A DNA stretch of 7,061 nucleotides from Synergistaceae bacterium (GCA_031270755.1 JAISWV010000426.1:1-7061), one strand, 5' to 3'; shown: positions 1-5,583, numbered from the stretch's first letter. Made by a program: numbers and translations. The notes: generated by a model from the letters alone, not told the origin.

Positions 1-510
1 TACATCGCCATTTGGGCCAGCGGAATCCCGGCCATCGAGTTCCCTTATTTCGTCGGCTGTATGTTGGGCGGCGTCATTGTCCGCAACATCGTGGATACTA
101 TCGGGATCGACGTCAACGAACCGGAGATCGAGGCGGTCAACTCCGTTACCCTGGATCTTTTCATCGCCATGACCATGATGACCATCGATGTCACGAAACT
201 GGCTACGGTCGCCGGCCCCTTTGTCGTCATTCTGGCCTGCCAGGTCGTTCTGATGGCCGCCTGGGCCGCTTTCTTCACATACAATGTCTGCGGCAGGGAC
301 TATGACAGCGCCGTGATGGCCGCCGCGCACATCGGTATCGGTTTGGGCTCCGGCCCGAACGCCATGGCCAACATGCGCTCCGTCATCGCCGAATACGGCC
401 CGGCCAACGTCGCCTGGATCGTTTTCACCCCGTTCGCTCTTATCGTACTGGATATTGTCAATCCAATTCTCTGCACCGTCGCAGCCCCGTGGGTCGCGGG
501 ACTCTGGTAA
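1..510 (+). CDS. gltS: Sodium/glutamate symporter, C-terminal part (5' end outside window)
   Basis: This is an inner-membrane carrier that imports glutamate with Na+. The reading frame is open from base 1, so the gene starts upstream and only the last 169 residues are visible; E. coli GltS is about 400 residues. The visible part alternates hydrophobic helices with short loops. It contains the family's conserved glycine-rich segment GIGLGSGPNAMANM (about residues 112-125 of the visible part), which corresponds to the GFGLGATPTAIANM-type motif of GltS. Before it lies a long helix followed by TYNVCGRDYDSAV, matching the TYRVMGKNYDAAV region of E. coli GltS. The protein ends APWVAGLW at a TAA. 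A hairpin follows 43 bases later. It is the only convincing plus-strand gene in the window and faces the minus-strand cluster. The methionine at base 61 is internal, not a start. I am confident of the family; substrate specificity is inferred. Confidence 0.9.
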   Translation, partial: YIAIWASGIPAIEFPYFVGCMLGGVIVRNIVDTIGIDVNEPEIEAVNSVTLDLFIAMTMMTIDVTKLATVAGPFVVILACQVVLMAAWAAFFTYNVCGRDYDSAVMAAAHIGIGLGSGPNAMANMRSVIAEYGPANVAWIVFTPFALIVLDIVNPILCTVAAPWVAGLW

Positions 511-553
511 CCGCTCGGTTTTTTATTTTTCAAAATCCTTTACAAAACAAACA

Positions 554-588
554 AGGGCACTCTCAGCTCATGGGAGTGCCCTGTCTTT
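554..588 (+). terminator. Hairpin terminator after the glutamate symporter gene
   Basis: An 11-bp stem (554-564 with 572-582, one T-G wobble) carries a 7-base loop, 43 bases after the symporter stop. The following tract on the plus strand (GTCTTTG) is weak. Read on the minus strand the stem is followed by a T-rich run (TTGTTTGTTTTG), so it could work in both directions. Confidence 0.65.
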
Positions 589-593
589 GACGT

Positions 594-638
594 CCGCGAT
601 TGACCGCAGACTATTTTTTGCAATCACTATGCCCAATC
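594..638 (+). repeat. Diverged copy of intergenic repeat (left half)
   Basis: These 45 bases align with 1297-1343 with three substitutions and two single-base gaps. The shared parts are CGCGATTGAC, GACTATTTTTTGCA and TCACTATGCCC. The outer inverted pair CGATTG (597-602) and CAATCG (634-639) is kept in both copies. Confidence 0.75.
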
Positions 639-728
639 GAGTACTTACAGCCCGTGCCCTCGGCAATTTTTCGCGCCCGCTCAAGCCGGAGAGGTAAATT
701 CCTTATGATTTGCGCGAATTGATCGCCT

Positions 729-928
729 ATTTGCCACCCCTGCGTCAAGCTGACAAACCTTATCCGTGAAATCCTCGTAAGCTGACATATAAAGCCAATC
801 TACGGAAAATCCCAAGGTAAATAGGGTGGCAAAATATTGCAGCGCAACGATTTAGGCGCTGAAAAATTGCCTTTTTGGAGAAAAAAATCTCTTTTGGGAT
901 ACCCAAGAGGAGGGGGGTGGCAAAATAT
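729..928. repeat. Three copies of a GGGTGGCAAAATAT-like word
   Basis: GGGTGGCAAAATAT occurs directly at 824-837 and 915-928, start to start 91 bases. An inverted, slightly shorter match (ATTTGCCACCCC) lies at 729-740. Two hairpins sit between the direct copies: AGCGC/GCGCT (841-845 with 856-860) and CTTTTGGG/CCCAAGAG (891-898 with 902-909). Function is unknown; protein-binding sites or remnants of a repeat element are both possible. Confidence 0.5.
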
Positions 929-933
929 GCCTC

Positions 934-1179
934 TCAATTCTCCTTGTTGACTGCTTTCAAAAGTGGTATAGTTAGCATCATTGAATCCTCGTTAGGGAAT
1001 TGAAATTTCAGCTTCCTATTCAGCGCATCTATTTTGCATATCCTGCATCCTTGAGAAGCTTGCGCTATTGCGGCGACGATCACCGATGACGAAACGTCAT
1101 TGCGGTTGTAGTTCTGCACGATGTTATGGAGGATACCTATAATCGTGGCACTTGGCGACAAACTTTGGGAACGGTTCAA
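934..1179 (-). CDS. Doubtful small hypothetical protein
   Basis: This is an 81-codon open frame starting with TTG and ending LLKAVNKEN. I do not recognise it. The C-terminal half (KLKFQFPNEDSMMLTIPLLKAV) has an amphipathic, protein-like pattern, and the whole is uncharged to mildly basic with no signal peptide or membrane helix. Against it, there is no purine-rich ribosome site before the TTG or before the internal TTG and GTG codons, the neighbours are repeats and broken frames, and a promoter-like sequence reads the opposite way through its 3' end. It could be the tail of a decayed gene or simply non-coding. Confidence 0.2.
   Translation of the reverse strand: MNRSQSLSPSATIIGILHNIVQNYNRNDVSSSVIVAAIAQASQGCRICKIDALNRKLKFQFPNEDSMMLTIPLLKAVNKEN
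944..972 (+). promoter_or_regulatory. Possible sigma-70-type promoter
   Basis: TTGTTG (944-949), a 17-base spacer and TATAGT (967-972) fit a housekeeping promoter reading rightwards. No clear gene follows, so it may be fortuitous or drive an untranslated RNA. A perfect TATAAT also occurs at 1138-1143 but lacks a good -35 box. Confidence 0.3.
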
Positions 1180-1306
1180 CCAGAAAGATCCTGCCCAGCA
1201 CGCTTGGTATTACTGAAGTATCGCCTCCGCGCTTGCGGAATTTTCCGATTGCCAAGCATATCGAGAATATAAGACTCTTGTCGGAAAAGTTTTCTCCCGC
1301 GATTGA
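1145..1306 (+). pseudogene. Short broken reading frame with an in-frame TGA
   Basis: From a GTG that follows GGAGG by 12 bases, the frame reads 23 codons (beginning V-ALGDKLWERFNQ) to a TGA at 1214-1216. It then continues in the same frame for 29 more codons (SIASALAEFSDCQAYREYK...) to a TGA inside the repeat at 1304-1306. Both parts look protein-like, so this may be a small gene killed by a nonsense change. I do not recognise the product. A selenocysteine reading is not supported: no obvious recoding hairpin follows and the frame ends soon after. Confidence 0.25.
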
Positions 1307-1343
1307 CTGCGGACTATTTTTTTGCAGTCACTATGCCCCAATC
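1297..1343 (+). repeat. Intergenic repeat, left half (pairs with 594-638)
   Basis: It matches 594-638 with three substitutions and two single-base gaps. It contains a perfect 7-bp inverted pair TGACTGC/GCAGTCA (1304-1310 with 1324-1330) around a T-rich loop. It also holds an outer CGATTG (1300-1305) that can pair with CAATCG (1351-1356), which is followed by seven T residues. Its right half belongs to the separate 97-bp perfect repeat, so this copy is a mosaic of the other two. Confidence 0.75.
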
Positions 1344-1426
1344 AAAAACCCAATCGTTTTTTTATATATGTATGAAATTTTGAGCACCGAAAAAAGGAGA
1401 GCCGAAGCTCTCCCTATGGACATGGG
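1330..1426. repeat. 97-bp direct repeat, left copy
   Basis: All 97 bases are identical to 6965-7061, where the match is cut off by the window end. The next bases after 1426 are unique within the window. The unit contains two CCCAATC words, a T7 run, an AT-rich TATATATG stretch and a complete minus-strand intrinsic terminator. The two copies flank the entire minus-strand cluster in the same orientation. Confidence 0.97.
1390..1413 (-). terminator. Intrinsic terminator with UUCG tetraloop (inside repeat)
   Basis: On the minus strand this reads GGAGAGC-TTCG-GCTCTCC followed by six T residues. That is a perfect 7-bp stem (1407-1413 with 1396-1402) capped by the extra-stable C(UUCG)G tetraloop. 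It sits downstream of the VOC gene and hydrolase remnant and is the natural end of the minus-strand cluster. Confidence 0.9.
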
Positions 1427-1429
1427 AAA

Positions 1430-1509
1430 CGCCGGCACCACGTTATCCGGCACATGGCAAAAAGCCTGGCCACCATGAAATATTACCCCGCCTTTCGACG
1501 GGGTTTTTT
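1430..1509 (+). ncRNA. Possible small structured RNA ending in an intrinsic terminator
   Basis: Three inverted pairs follow each other on the plus strand: GCCGG/CCGGC (1432-1436 with 1447-1451), CATGG/CCATG (1453-1457 with 1473-1477), and CCCCG/CGGGG (1486-1490 with 1499-1503) followed by six T residues. No plus-strand gene lies upstream to use this terminator, so a short untranslated transcript starting in or near the AT-rich repeat is conceivable. No strong promoter is visible. It may instead be a left-over terminator. Confidence 0.25.
1486..1509 (+). terminator. Intrinsic terminator, plus strand
   Basis: A CCCCG/CGGGG stem (1486-1490 with 1499-1503) with an 8-base loop, within which one further C-G pair can form, is followed directly by TTTTTT (1504-1509). 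It faces the UUCG terminator at 1390-1413, so the two insulate opposite strands. Confidence 0.7.
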
Positions 1510-1552
1510 CACTCCATGTTGCGGCGGCGCTTTTCCATTTCTCCTTTGAGCG

Positions 1553-1744
1553 CTACATCATTTCCCGGATCAAGTCAATATTTTTGCCGAGCATGTTGTA
1601 CCATCCGTTTTCTCTGTCGAAAAAGGCATCTCCCGAACCATCGTCCATTGCAGCGCGTTCTAACATATTATATTGGTGTGCATGTGAAGCGAGCACAACA
1701 TCAACTACGAAACCGTTCTGCAAGCGGTCGGTATTACCACTTGA
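1553..1744 (-). pseudogene. C-terminal remnant of a metallo-beta-lactamase-fold hydrolase
   Basis: A 63-codon segment is open from a TAA upstream to a TAG, with no plausible start of its own. It reads RLQNGFVVDVVLASHAHQY, then NMLERAAMDDGSGDAFFD, then GWYNMLGKNIDLIREMM. This has the layout of the C-terminal end of MBL-fold hydrolases of the subclass B3-like type: a hydrophobic strand, the last metal-binding histidine in an L(A/T)xH motif (compare CDVLLTPH in the L1 enzyme), an acidic N/D-P-F-like turn, then a final helix. The N-terminal about 200 residues, including the HxHxDH site, are absent. Instead the frame runs into the last codons of the VOC gene, overlapping it by 11 bases. I infer a recombination scar that swapped the 5' part of the hydrolase gene for another gene. 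The identification rests on a short segment. Confidence 0.5.
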
Positions 1745-2396
1745 TTATAAGGGGTAAGTACGGTCGAAAGTTTTTTTGTTTACATCGTGTTGCATTGTCA
1801 AAATTCAATTCAAGCAAATTTTCATCGGCGGGCTCGATTTTGACATATGTTGTCCTGTTGATGATATGCGCCGCGTCGGATATGGGAGGTTTCTGATTAA
1901 CAAATAACGTCGCGGAAGTAACTTCCCTCAATGGAATTTTGTGTTCCAAAGGCTCCAATTTTTTGCTTCCAGCAGAATCCTGTCGAGCGGCAAAAAACAG
2001 ATAAAAATACGTGGGCTCTGAGATTTTGGTATCAGAAGCCACCTGTACTATCAAAGGATCAGGCAGGTAAGCCGGACGGTAATCCCACGCGGGAAAAGGG
2101 GCTTTATTGTCCGTTTCATTCGTTTTCCGAAACCCCAGGCCAAAGGGCGATATTTCGCTGCCGCGCAATATACATTTTTCGTAAAGGCGCATGGGTTTTG
2201 TGTTTTCGCTTGTCATTTCTTCGATGTTTTCGCCCCAGATCAATTCCAGCATAAAATTGTGGAAGAAAAATCGCCGGTTAGCTGTCCCCTGACCTGGATG
2301 CACATTCGAAGAACCTTCAACCAGGCCAAAGTCAACTAAAACATCCGCCGCAGGCGCGTTTTTATCGGTACAGATAAAAATATGATCCAATTCCAT
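1734..2396 (-). CDS. Glyoxalase-like (VOC superfamily) protein
   Basis: This is a 220-residue soluble protein of the glyoxalase-like domain type. It opens MELDHIFICT, with the metal-ligand-type histidine at residue 5. It continues with HPGQGTANRRFFFHNFMLELIW (residues 33-54), where E51 sits at the usual ligand position on a beta strand; this is the hallmark segment of this sub-group. A second half (about 100-200) has the weaker VOC repeat. Proteins of this kind are metal-dependent enzymes or resistance-type proteins of diverse, mostly unknown substrate, so no reaction is assigned. The ATG follows a G-rich ribosome site (GGGGG, 8 bases away). The gene lies 80 bases after the EamA permease and is the last intact gene before the terminator. 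Its 3' end overlaps the hydrolase remnant. The local sequence is more AT-rich than the genes upstream, which would fit separate acquisition. Confidence 0.75.
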   Translation of the reverse strand: MELDHIFICTDKNAPAADVLVDFGLVEGSSNVHPGQGTANRRFFFHNFMLELIWGENIEEMTSENTKPMRLYEKCILRGSEISPFGLGFRKTNETDNKAPFPAWDYRPAYLPDPLIVQVASDTKISEPTYFYLFFAARQDSAGSKKLEPLEHKIPLREVTSATLFVNQKPPISDAAHIINRTTYVKIEPADENLLELNFDNATRCKQKNFRPYLPLIIKW

Positions 2397-2476
2397 TTTT
2401 ACCGCCCCCTTTTTTTGTCTTGCTATTACAATTTTAGAACGACGTTATTCTCGAAAAGTCAGAGGTATCAAAGATT

Positions 2477-3403
2477 TTAGCTTGTCGTTTCAACGGATCC
2501 TTTTTTCGGGGCCTTGATGACGAGCATGATGCCGCCCAGAATGAGGCACCCGCTGACGACTAAGTTCCACGTGATGGACTCGTTCAGCAGAAGCGCGCCG
2601 AACAGCGCGCCATAGAGGGCCTGAGTGCTGTCGAACATGGTCACGGTCGTGGCGGGAAGGCGGCGAAGGGCGTTGTTGTATAGCATGTGTATCGCGATGT
2701 TCAACATTATGGCGGCGTAAACGACCCCGCCCCAAGCCTTGAGGTCTCTCGTCACGGGATGAGGCGCGGTGAAAAGGGCCACCGGAAAGGCCAGAAGCGC
2801 GATAGTCGCGAACTGTACAAGACTGAGAAGGTTGGGATCGTTCCTCTGAACCCGCTGCCCGAAGAGAACGAATTCGAAGGCGAAAATACAGATTCCGGCA
2901 AATACGAGCAATTCTGCTTTGTTGTCGCCCTGCCCCGTTACCTTGCTTAGCGTCAGCATTCCCAGGCCAAAGAGACAGATAAGGCAACCGACCAGGGTTT
3001 GAAAACCGGGCAGTCGCCGGGTGGCCAAAGCCTGAAAGATCGGAACGATCACTACCACAGTGCTGCAAATAAAGGCGGAGCGCCCCGCGTCCGCGCGGGC
3101 GATGCCTTGAACCTGCACGAACGTCGCCATGAAAAAAAGCGCTCCTACAAGAAATCCGTCTTTCAGGGTTTGCTTCGTGAGCGCCCGGGCCTTTTTCGCG
3201 AGAAGAGGATAAAGAATCAGCGTACACAGAAAAAAGCGCCAGAAGATGAACCAGCTTGTGGGGAAAACGAGAAGGGCGTTCTTCATGAAAACGAAACCGG
3301 CGCCCCCAAACACGGGGCAGAAAAAGAGCGCGCAGTAAAGCCAGAACAAAGGAACTCTAGGAGAAGCTTGCTCTGGAGAAGTGGGTGAAGATATTTGCGA
3401 CAA
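2477..3403 (-). CDS. EamA/DMT-superfamily permease
   Basis: This is an inner-membrane transporter of the drug/metabolite (EamA, RhaT-like) family, usually exporting amino acids or other small metabolites; the substrate cannot be read from sequence. About 308 residues with roughly ten hydrophobic helices in two repeats (about 15-150 and 165-300) match the family's usual length. Helix 1 carries GGAGFVFMKNAL and helix 2 leads into FWRFFLCTLILYPL, the typical (W/F)RF motif. The last helix ends IMLVIKAPKKG. Start choice: an ATG exists five codons upstream (3418) but has no ribosome site. The TTG at 3403 follows GGAGG (3412-3416) by 8 bases, so TTG is preferred and the GGAGG would lie inside the longer version. 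It sits between ridA and the VOC gene on the same strand, with 185-200 bases to ridA, so it may have its own promoter. Confidence 0.85.
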   Translation of the reverse strand: MSQISSPTSPEQASPRVPLFWLYCALFFCPVFGGAGFVFMKNALLVFPTSWFIFWRFFLCTLILYPLLAKKARALTKQTLKDGFLVGALFFMATFVQVQGIARADAGRSAFICSTVVVIVPIFQALATRRLPGFQTLVGCLICLFGLGMLTLSKVTGQGDNKAELLVFAGICIFAFEFVLFGQRVQRNDPNLLSLVQFATIALLAFPVALFTAPHPVTRDLKAWGGVVYAAIMLNIAIHMLYNNALRRLPATTVTMFDSTQALYGALFGALLLNESITWNLVVSGCLILGGIMLVIKAPKKGSVETTS

Positions 3404-3411
3404 TCGAAAAA

Positions 3412-3416
3412 CCTCC
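3412..3416 (-). promoter_or_regulatory. Ribosome-binding site deciding a TTG start (EamA permease)
   Basis: GGAGG on the minus strand lies 8 bases before TTG at 3401-3403. The alternative ATG (3416-3418) overlaps this box and has no ribosome site of its own, so the annotated start should be the TTG. Confidence 0.6.
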
Positions 3417-3455
3417 ATTCAGCAAAATTTTCACGACGAACTTCCGTTCGACCGT

Positions 3456-3608
3456 TCAGACGAATTCCAGAACGGTATTGCAAAATAAGGCGCATTTGAA
3501 CAACATTTTCGATGTCTCTTCCTGGGATATAATCCAACCCCCTTTCAGCCTCACATACGTGATCTCCGCATCCGCGAGATATTCTCTTAAACTGTCGGCC
3601 CCGTCACT
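3456..3608 (-). pseudogene. Orphan open segment after ridA, possible gene tail
   Basis: In a frame different from ridA, beginning across its stop codon, about 50 codons are open down to a TGA at 3456-3458. They read DGADSLREYLADAEITYV, then RLKGGWIISQEETSKMLFK, then a hydrophobic end. The pattern (amphipathic helix, then a strand-like VRLKGGWII) looks protein-like, but I do not recognise it. There is no ATG and no ribosome site before the internal GTG. It could be the tail of a gene whose 5' part was replaced when ridA arrived, or chance. Confidence 0.2.
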
Positions 3609-4065
3609 CGACCTCGACGATCATCTCGATCTCGATAGGGATGTTGAAGGGCAGTACATGGGCGGACACAGCGCTTCTGGCATGTTTTCCACGTTCGCCA
3701 AATATCTCCGCCAGGACATCCGACGCGCCGTTCACCACCGCCGGCTGCTGTGTGAAATCCTTGGAGCAAGCGACGAACGCCAGCAGTTTGACGATCTGCT
3801 TCACCTTGTCCAAATCGCCCACGGCATTCCGCAAGATACTGACGAGGTTCAATGCGGTCAGCCGGGCAGCCGCCTGGCCCTGTTCGAGAGTTAATTCATC
3901 TCCCAGCTTGCCGAAATAGACCGGTTTGCCCCTTTCAAACGGGCCTACCCCCGAAAAGAACAGCAGATTGCCGATCCGCTGCACACTCACATAGCTGCCC
4001 ATGGGCGGCATCGGCGTCGGCAGCACAATCCCAAGCTCCGACAGATTATCGTCAATTTTTGACAT
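3604..4065 (-). CDS. ridA: RidA-family enamine/imine deaminase
   Basis: RidA (YjgF/YER057c/UK114) proteins hydrolyse reactive enamine/imine intermediates released by PLP enzymes to keto acids and ammonia, protecting PLP enzymes from damage. This 153-residue cytosolic protein belongs to the slightly longer sub-group with PMGSYVSVQRIGNLLFFSGVGP near residues 21-42, YFGKLGDELTLEQGQAAA (50-67), DFTQQPAVVNGASDVLAEIFG (103-123) and HARSAV (128-133). R130 corresponds to the catalytic carboxylate-binding arginine (R105 of E. coli RidA). The ending PIEIEMIVEVE is the normal final strand. Start: ATG at 4065 is 9 bases after GAGGAG (4075-4080). A TTG two codons earlier is only 3 bases from it and is rejected. 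It follows the PLP enzyme gene with a 301-base gap holding its own promoter-like box and a structured leader. RidA function next to a PLP enzyme is coherent, but the substrate is unknown. The symbol is given at family level. Confidence 0.88.
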   Translation of the reverse strand: MSKIDDNLSELGIVLPTPMPPMGSYVSVQRIGNLLFFSGVGPFERGKPVYFGKLGDELTLEQGQAAARLTALNLVSILRNAVGDLDKVKQIVKLLAFVACSKDFTQQPAVVNGASDVLAEIFGERGKHARSAVSAHVLPFNIPIEIEMIVEVE

Positions 4066-4100
4066 CCCCAAAGTCTCCTCGAATGAGATTTGCGATTAGG

Positions 4101-4124
4101 AAACAAGCAACCGCATGAACTTGT
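4101..4124 (-). promoter_or_regulatory. Shared leader element, copy A (upstream of ridA)
   Basis: On the minus strand the core is CAAGTTCATGCGGTTGCTTG. The 24-base unit differs at only three positions from 6757-6780 upstream of the regulator gene. It can form ACAAG/CTTGT (4120-4124 with 4103-4107) around the 12-base centre TTCATGCGGTTG. It ends 35 bases before the ridA start, inside the presumed transcript. It could be an operator for the neighbouring YheO-like regulator or an RNA element. Confidence 0.55.
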
Positions 4125-4132
4125 GTGATTAT

Positions 4133-4190
4133 GCAGATCCGAGATCACGGACATGGAGCCGGAGAAGCGGCGAACCATGCTCGGATTTGC
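4133..4190 (-). promoter_or_regulatory. Extended hairpin in the ridA leader
   Basis: Nested inverted pairs occur in the presumed ridA transcript. The outer arms at 4133-4143 and 4180-4190 pair at 10 of 11 positions. CATGG/CCATG lies directly inside (4152-4156 with 4175-4179), then GCCG/CGGC (4158-4161 with 4168-4171) around a 6-base loop. Eight bases (4144-4151) are unpaired on one side only. No T-run follows, so this is not a simple terminator. The shared 24-base element begins nine bases beyond its end. Confidence 0.5.
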
Positions 4191-4205
4191 TCAAACCAAA
4201 CTGAA

Positions 4206-4211
4206 ATTATA
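4206..4211 (-). promoter_or_regulatory. Promoter -10 box for ridA
   Basis: A perfect TATAAT on the minus strand stands 140 bases before the ridA start. The -35 region 17-18 bases upstream is weak (TAGTTT or TTAGTT), so an activator may be needed. It predicts a leader of roughly 135 bases. Confidence 0.4.
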
Positions 4212-4290
4212 GATACGAAGTCAGGAAAAAACTAATTTAAAGCTCCCCTGGAGGGGCCATTCCGATTGCTGTTGGTGAAGAAACTAAGCG

Positions 4291-4336
4291 ACTGACGCGG
4301 CTCATGGCTTCGCCGGTCGTCCGCTTGTCGCTCGGG
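4291..4336 (-). terminator. Possible imperfect terminator after the PLP enzyme gene
   Basis: On the minus strand, about 30-75 bases after the stop, GCGAC/GTCGC, GCGG/CCGC and GGC/GCC arms can nest around a GAA loop, followed by TTAGTTTCTTC. The stem is interrupted and the T-tract is broken, so it is a weak call. It would separate the PLP enzyme gene from the ridA promoter. Confidence 0.25.
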
Positions 4337-4366
4337 CCCACGGGCCACCGCGCTCCGTCCCGCTTG

Positions 4367-5581
4367 TTATGACGTCCCCTTGCAAACGGACTCGATTGCG
4401 AAGAATAATTTGTCTATATCCTCCTTACCGAGAAAATAGTGCAGGCCAATGCGTATCGTATTGTCCACGGGCGGTGAGCCGTGGCCGGGATTGGGACCTC
4501 CGTCGACGGCCGCACGAATTCCATACCCCATGAGTTTGTCCGAATTCAGGCCGTATTGCCCTGGGACGTTCAGCACCACGATGCCCGAACGATTTTTTGG
4601 AGCGAACCGATAGGCGATTCCCACGCACTCGCTCTTCTCCGATTTCTCGTAACAGTAGTCCGCCAGAGAAAGAATATAGTCTTCCACGTCCTGAGCGCCA
4701 AGCTCGAGATAATGTTCGATGACCAGACTCACGGCGTACAACCCGATGTTGTGAAATCCTCCGTACTCGTAGCGGCGCGCCGAGTCCACCGGATCCATGC
4801 GCCTTTTGCTTGTGTCGAACAGATTTGCGTCCCCACCCCACCCAGCGCAGCGGTAGCCGAGATTTTTCCTGAGTTCAGGGCGAACGTAGGCGAAGCCGAC
4901 GCCGCGGAAATGCATCAGCCATTTATAATCTGATCCGACCAGAAAGTCGATTTTCATTCGTTCGACGTCGATGCGCATGGCACCGGCGGACTGCACAGCG
5001 TCAACCGCGAAAATGATCCCGCGTTCGCGGCAGAAATTGCCCGTGTACTCCATGTCGATGCGGTATCCGGTGCCGCTTTCCACGTGATTGACCGCGATGA
5101 CCTTCGTACGTTCGTCAGCGTGAGCGCAGAGGTCTTCCGCGCTGATGTATCCAGCGGCCGTCTTTGCCATGCGCACCTCGAGCCCGTCCGCTTCCCGTGC
5201 GTTGAAGGCAAAAGGCAAGGTGATGAAGGCATTGTCGGCCATCACGACATTGTCTCCGCTTTCCACGAGCAGATTGCCGCTGAGCGCGCAGAACATCTGA
5301 GACGAACTCAGTCCAAACGCAATATCGCTCGGCTCGGCGTTGAGTAGCGCCGCATACACGCCGCGAATTTTGTCTATCATGGCGTATTGGCTCATACCGG
5401 CAACACCGATGTTTTGATTGTAGAACCGGTCGTCGATGTTGTCCCGCGTTGCCTGCCATACATAATCCGGCACAAGGCCGAAAAAAGGAGTGTTGAAATA
5501 TATTTCCTTCTTCAACACCGGAAAATGATCTCGTTCCGCCGCGAATTTTTCCGCCGCCTCCTTGCCGCGTTCGATCTGCAT
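4367..5581 (-). CDS. Class V aminotransferase / cysteine desulfurase-like PLP enzyme
   Basis: This is a cytosolic fold-type I PLP enzyme of 404 residues, the usual length for the family that includes cysteine desulfurases, selenocysteine lyases, isopenicillin-N epimerase-like and kynureninase-like proteins. Landmarks are the N-terminal IYFNTPFFGLVP (27-38); SSS (92-94) as the phosphate-binding loop; H166 in NHVESGTG (stacks on PLP); D194 and Q197 in VDAVQSAG (pyridine nitrogen and ring oxygen contacts); K220 in GSDYKWLMHFRGVGF (Schiff base); and R377 in NTIRIGLHYF (substrate carboxylate). A desulfurase-type catalytic Cys loop near 320-350 is not evident (C319 is outside a typical motif), so epimerase/lyase/aminotransferase chemistry is as likely as sulfur transfer. 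Start: ATG at 5581 follows GAGGG (5589-5593) by 7 bases and begins 2 bases after the stop of the truncated permease, implying translational coupling. A longer upstream extension in the same frame reads out-of-frame permease sequence and is not real. RidA nearby suggests an enamine-releasing reaction. Confidence 0.88.
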   Translation of the reverse strand: MQIERGKEAAEKFAAERDHFPVLKKEIYFNTPFFGLVPDYVWQATRDNIDDRFYNQNIGVAGMSQYAMIDKIRGVYAALLNAEPSDIAFGLSSSQMFCALSGNLLVESGDNVVMADNAFITLPFAFNAREADGLEVRMAKTAAGYISAEDLCAHADERTKVIAVNHVESGTGYRIDMEYTGNFCRERGIIFAVDAVQSAGAMRIDVERMKIDFLVGSDYKWLMHFRGVGFAYVRPELRKNLGYRCAGWGGDANLFDTSKRRMDPVDSARRYEYGGFHNIGLYAVSLVIEHYLELGAQDVEDYILSLADYCYEKSEKSECVGIAYRFAPKNRSGIVVLNVPGQYGLNSDKLMGYGIRAAVDGGPNPGHGSPPVDNTIRIGLHYFLGKEDIDKLFFAIESVCKGTS

Positions 5582-5583
5582 CG

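Larger units (their letters stand above)
511..1485. other. Long intergenic region without a convincing gene
   Basis: No recognisable protein is encoded in these roughly 975 bases. Visible items are: the terminator hairpin near 554-582; a diverged repeat copy at 594-638; three copies of a GGGTGGCAAAATAT-like word (727-740 inverted, 824-837, 915-928); small hairpins at 841-860 and 891-909; promoter-like boxes at 944-972 and 1138-1143; a poor open frame on the minus strand (934-1179, TTG start, no ribosome site); a broken plus-strand frame (1145-1306); and the 97-bp repeat from 1330. The density of repeats and short broken frames suggests an old recombination or decay zone. Confidence 0.6.

Noticed and set aside
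61..510. Glutamate symporter starting at ATG 61
   Set aside because: The frame is open and homologous upstream to base 1, with no ribosome site before 61. The gene continues beyond the left edge.
594..928. CRISPR-like array from the spaced repeats
   Set aside because: The copies are irregularly spaced, some are inverted, and there are no uniform spacers or cas genes.
1214..1216. In-frame TGA as a selenocysteine codon
   Set aside because: No downstream recoding hairpin of the expected form was seen, and the frame is short, unrecognised and ends soon after at another TGA.
1152..1478. Plus-strand 108-codon frame across the 97-bp repeat
   Set aside because: It runs through the repeat, hairpins and terminator sequence, has no ribosome site and no family resemblance.
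1509..1538. Nine-residue minus-strand frame with a ribosome site (MEKRRRNME)
   Set aside because: It is too short to support as a gene. It lies between the hydrolase remnant and a terminator and probably arises by chance or decay.
1931..2254. Plus-strand frame opposite the VOC gene
   Set aside because: It is an antisense shadow; the minus-strand frame carries the conserved VOC motif.
2490..3227. Minus-strand 245-codon frame overlapping the EamA permease
   Set aside because: It has an arginine-, serine- and histidine-rich composition with no domain, typical of an out-of-frame shadow of the permease gene.
3987..4178. Minus-strand 63-codon frame upstream of ridA
   Set aside because: It overlaps ridA out of frame and its ATG lies inside the leader hairpin. 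There is no ribosome site and no recognisable product.
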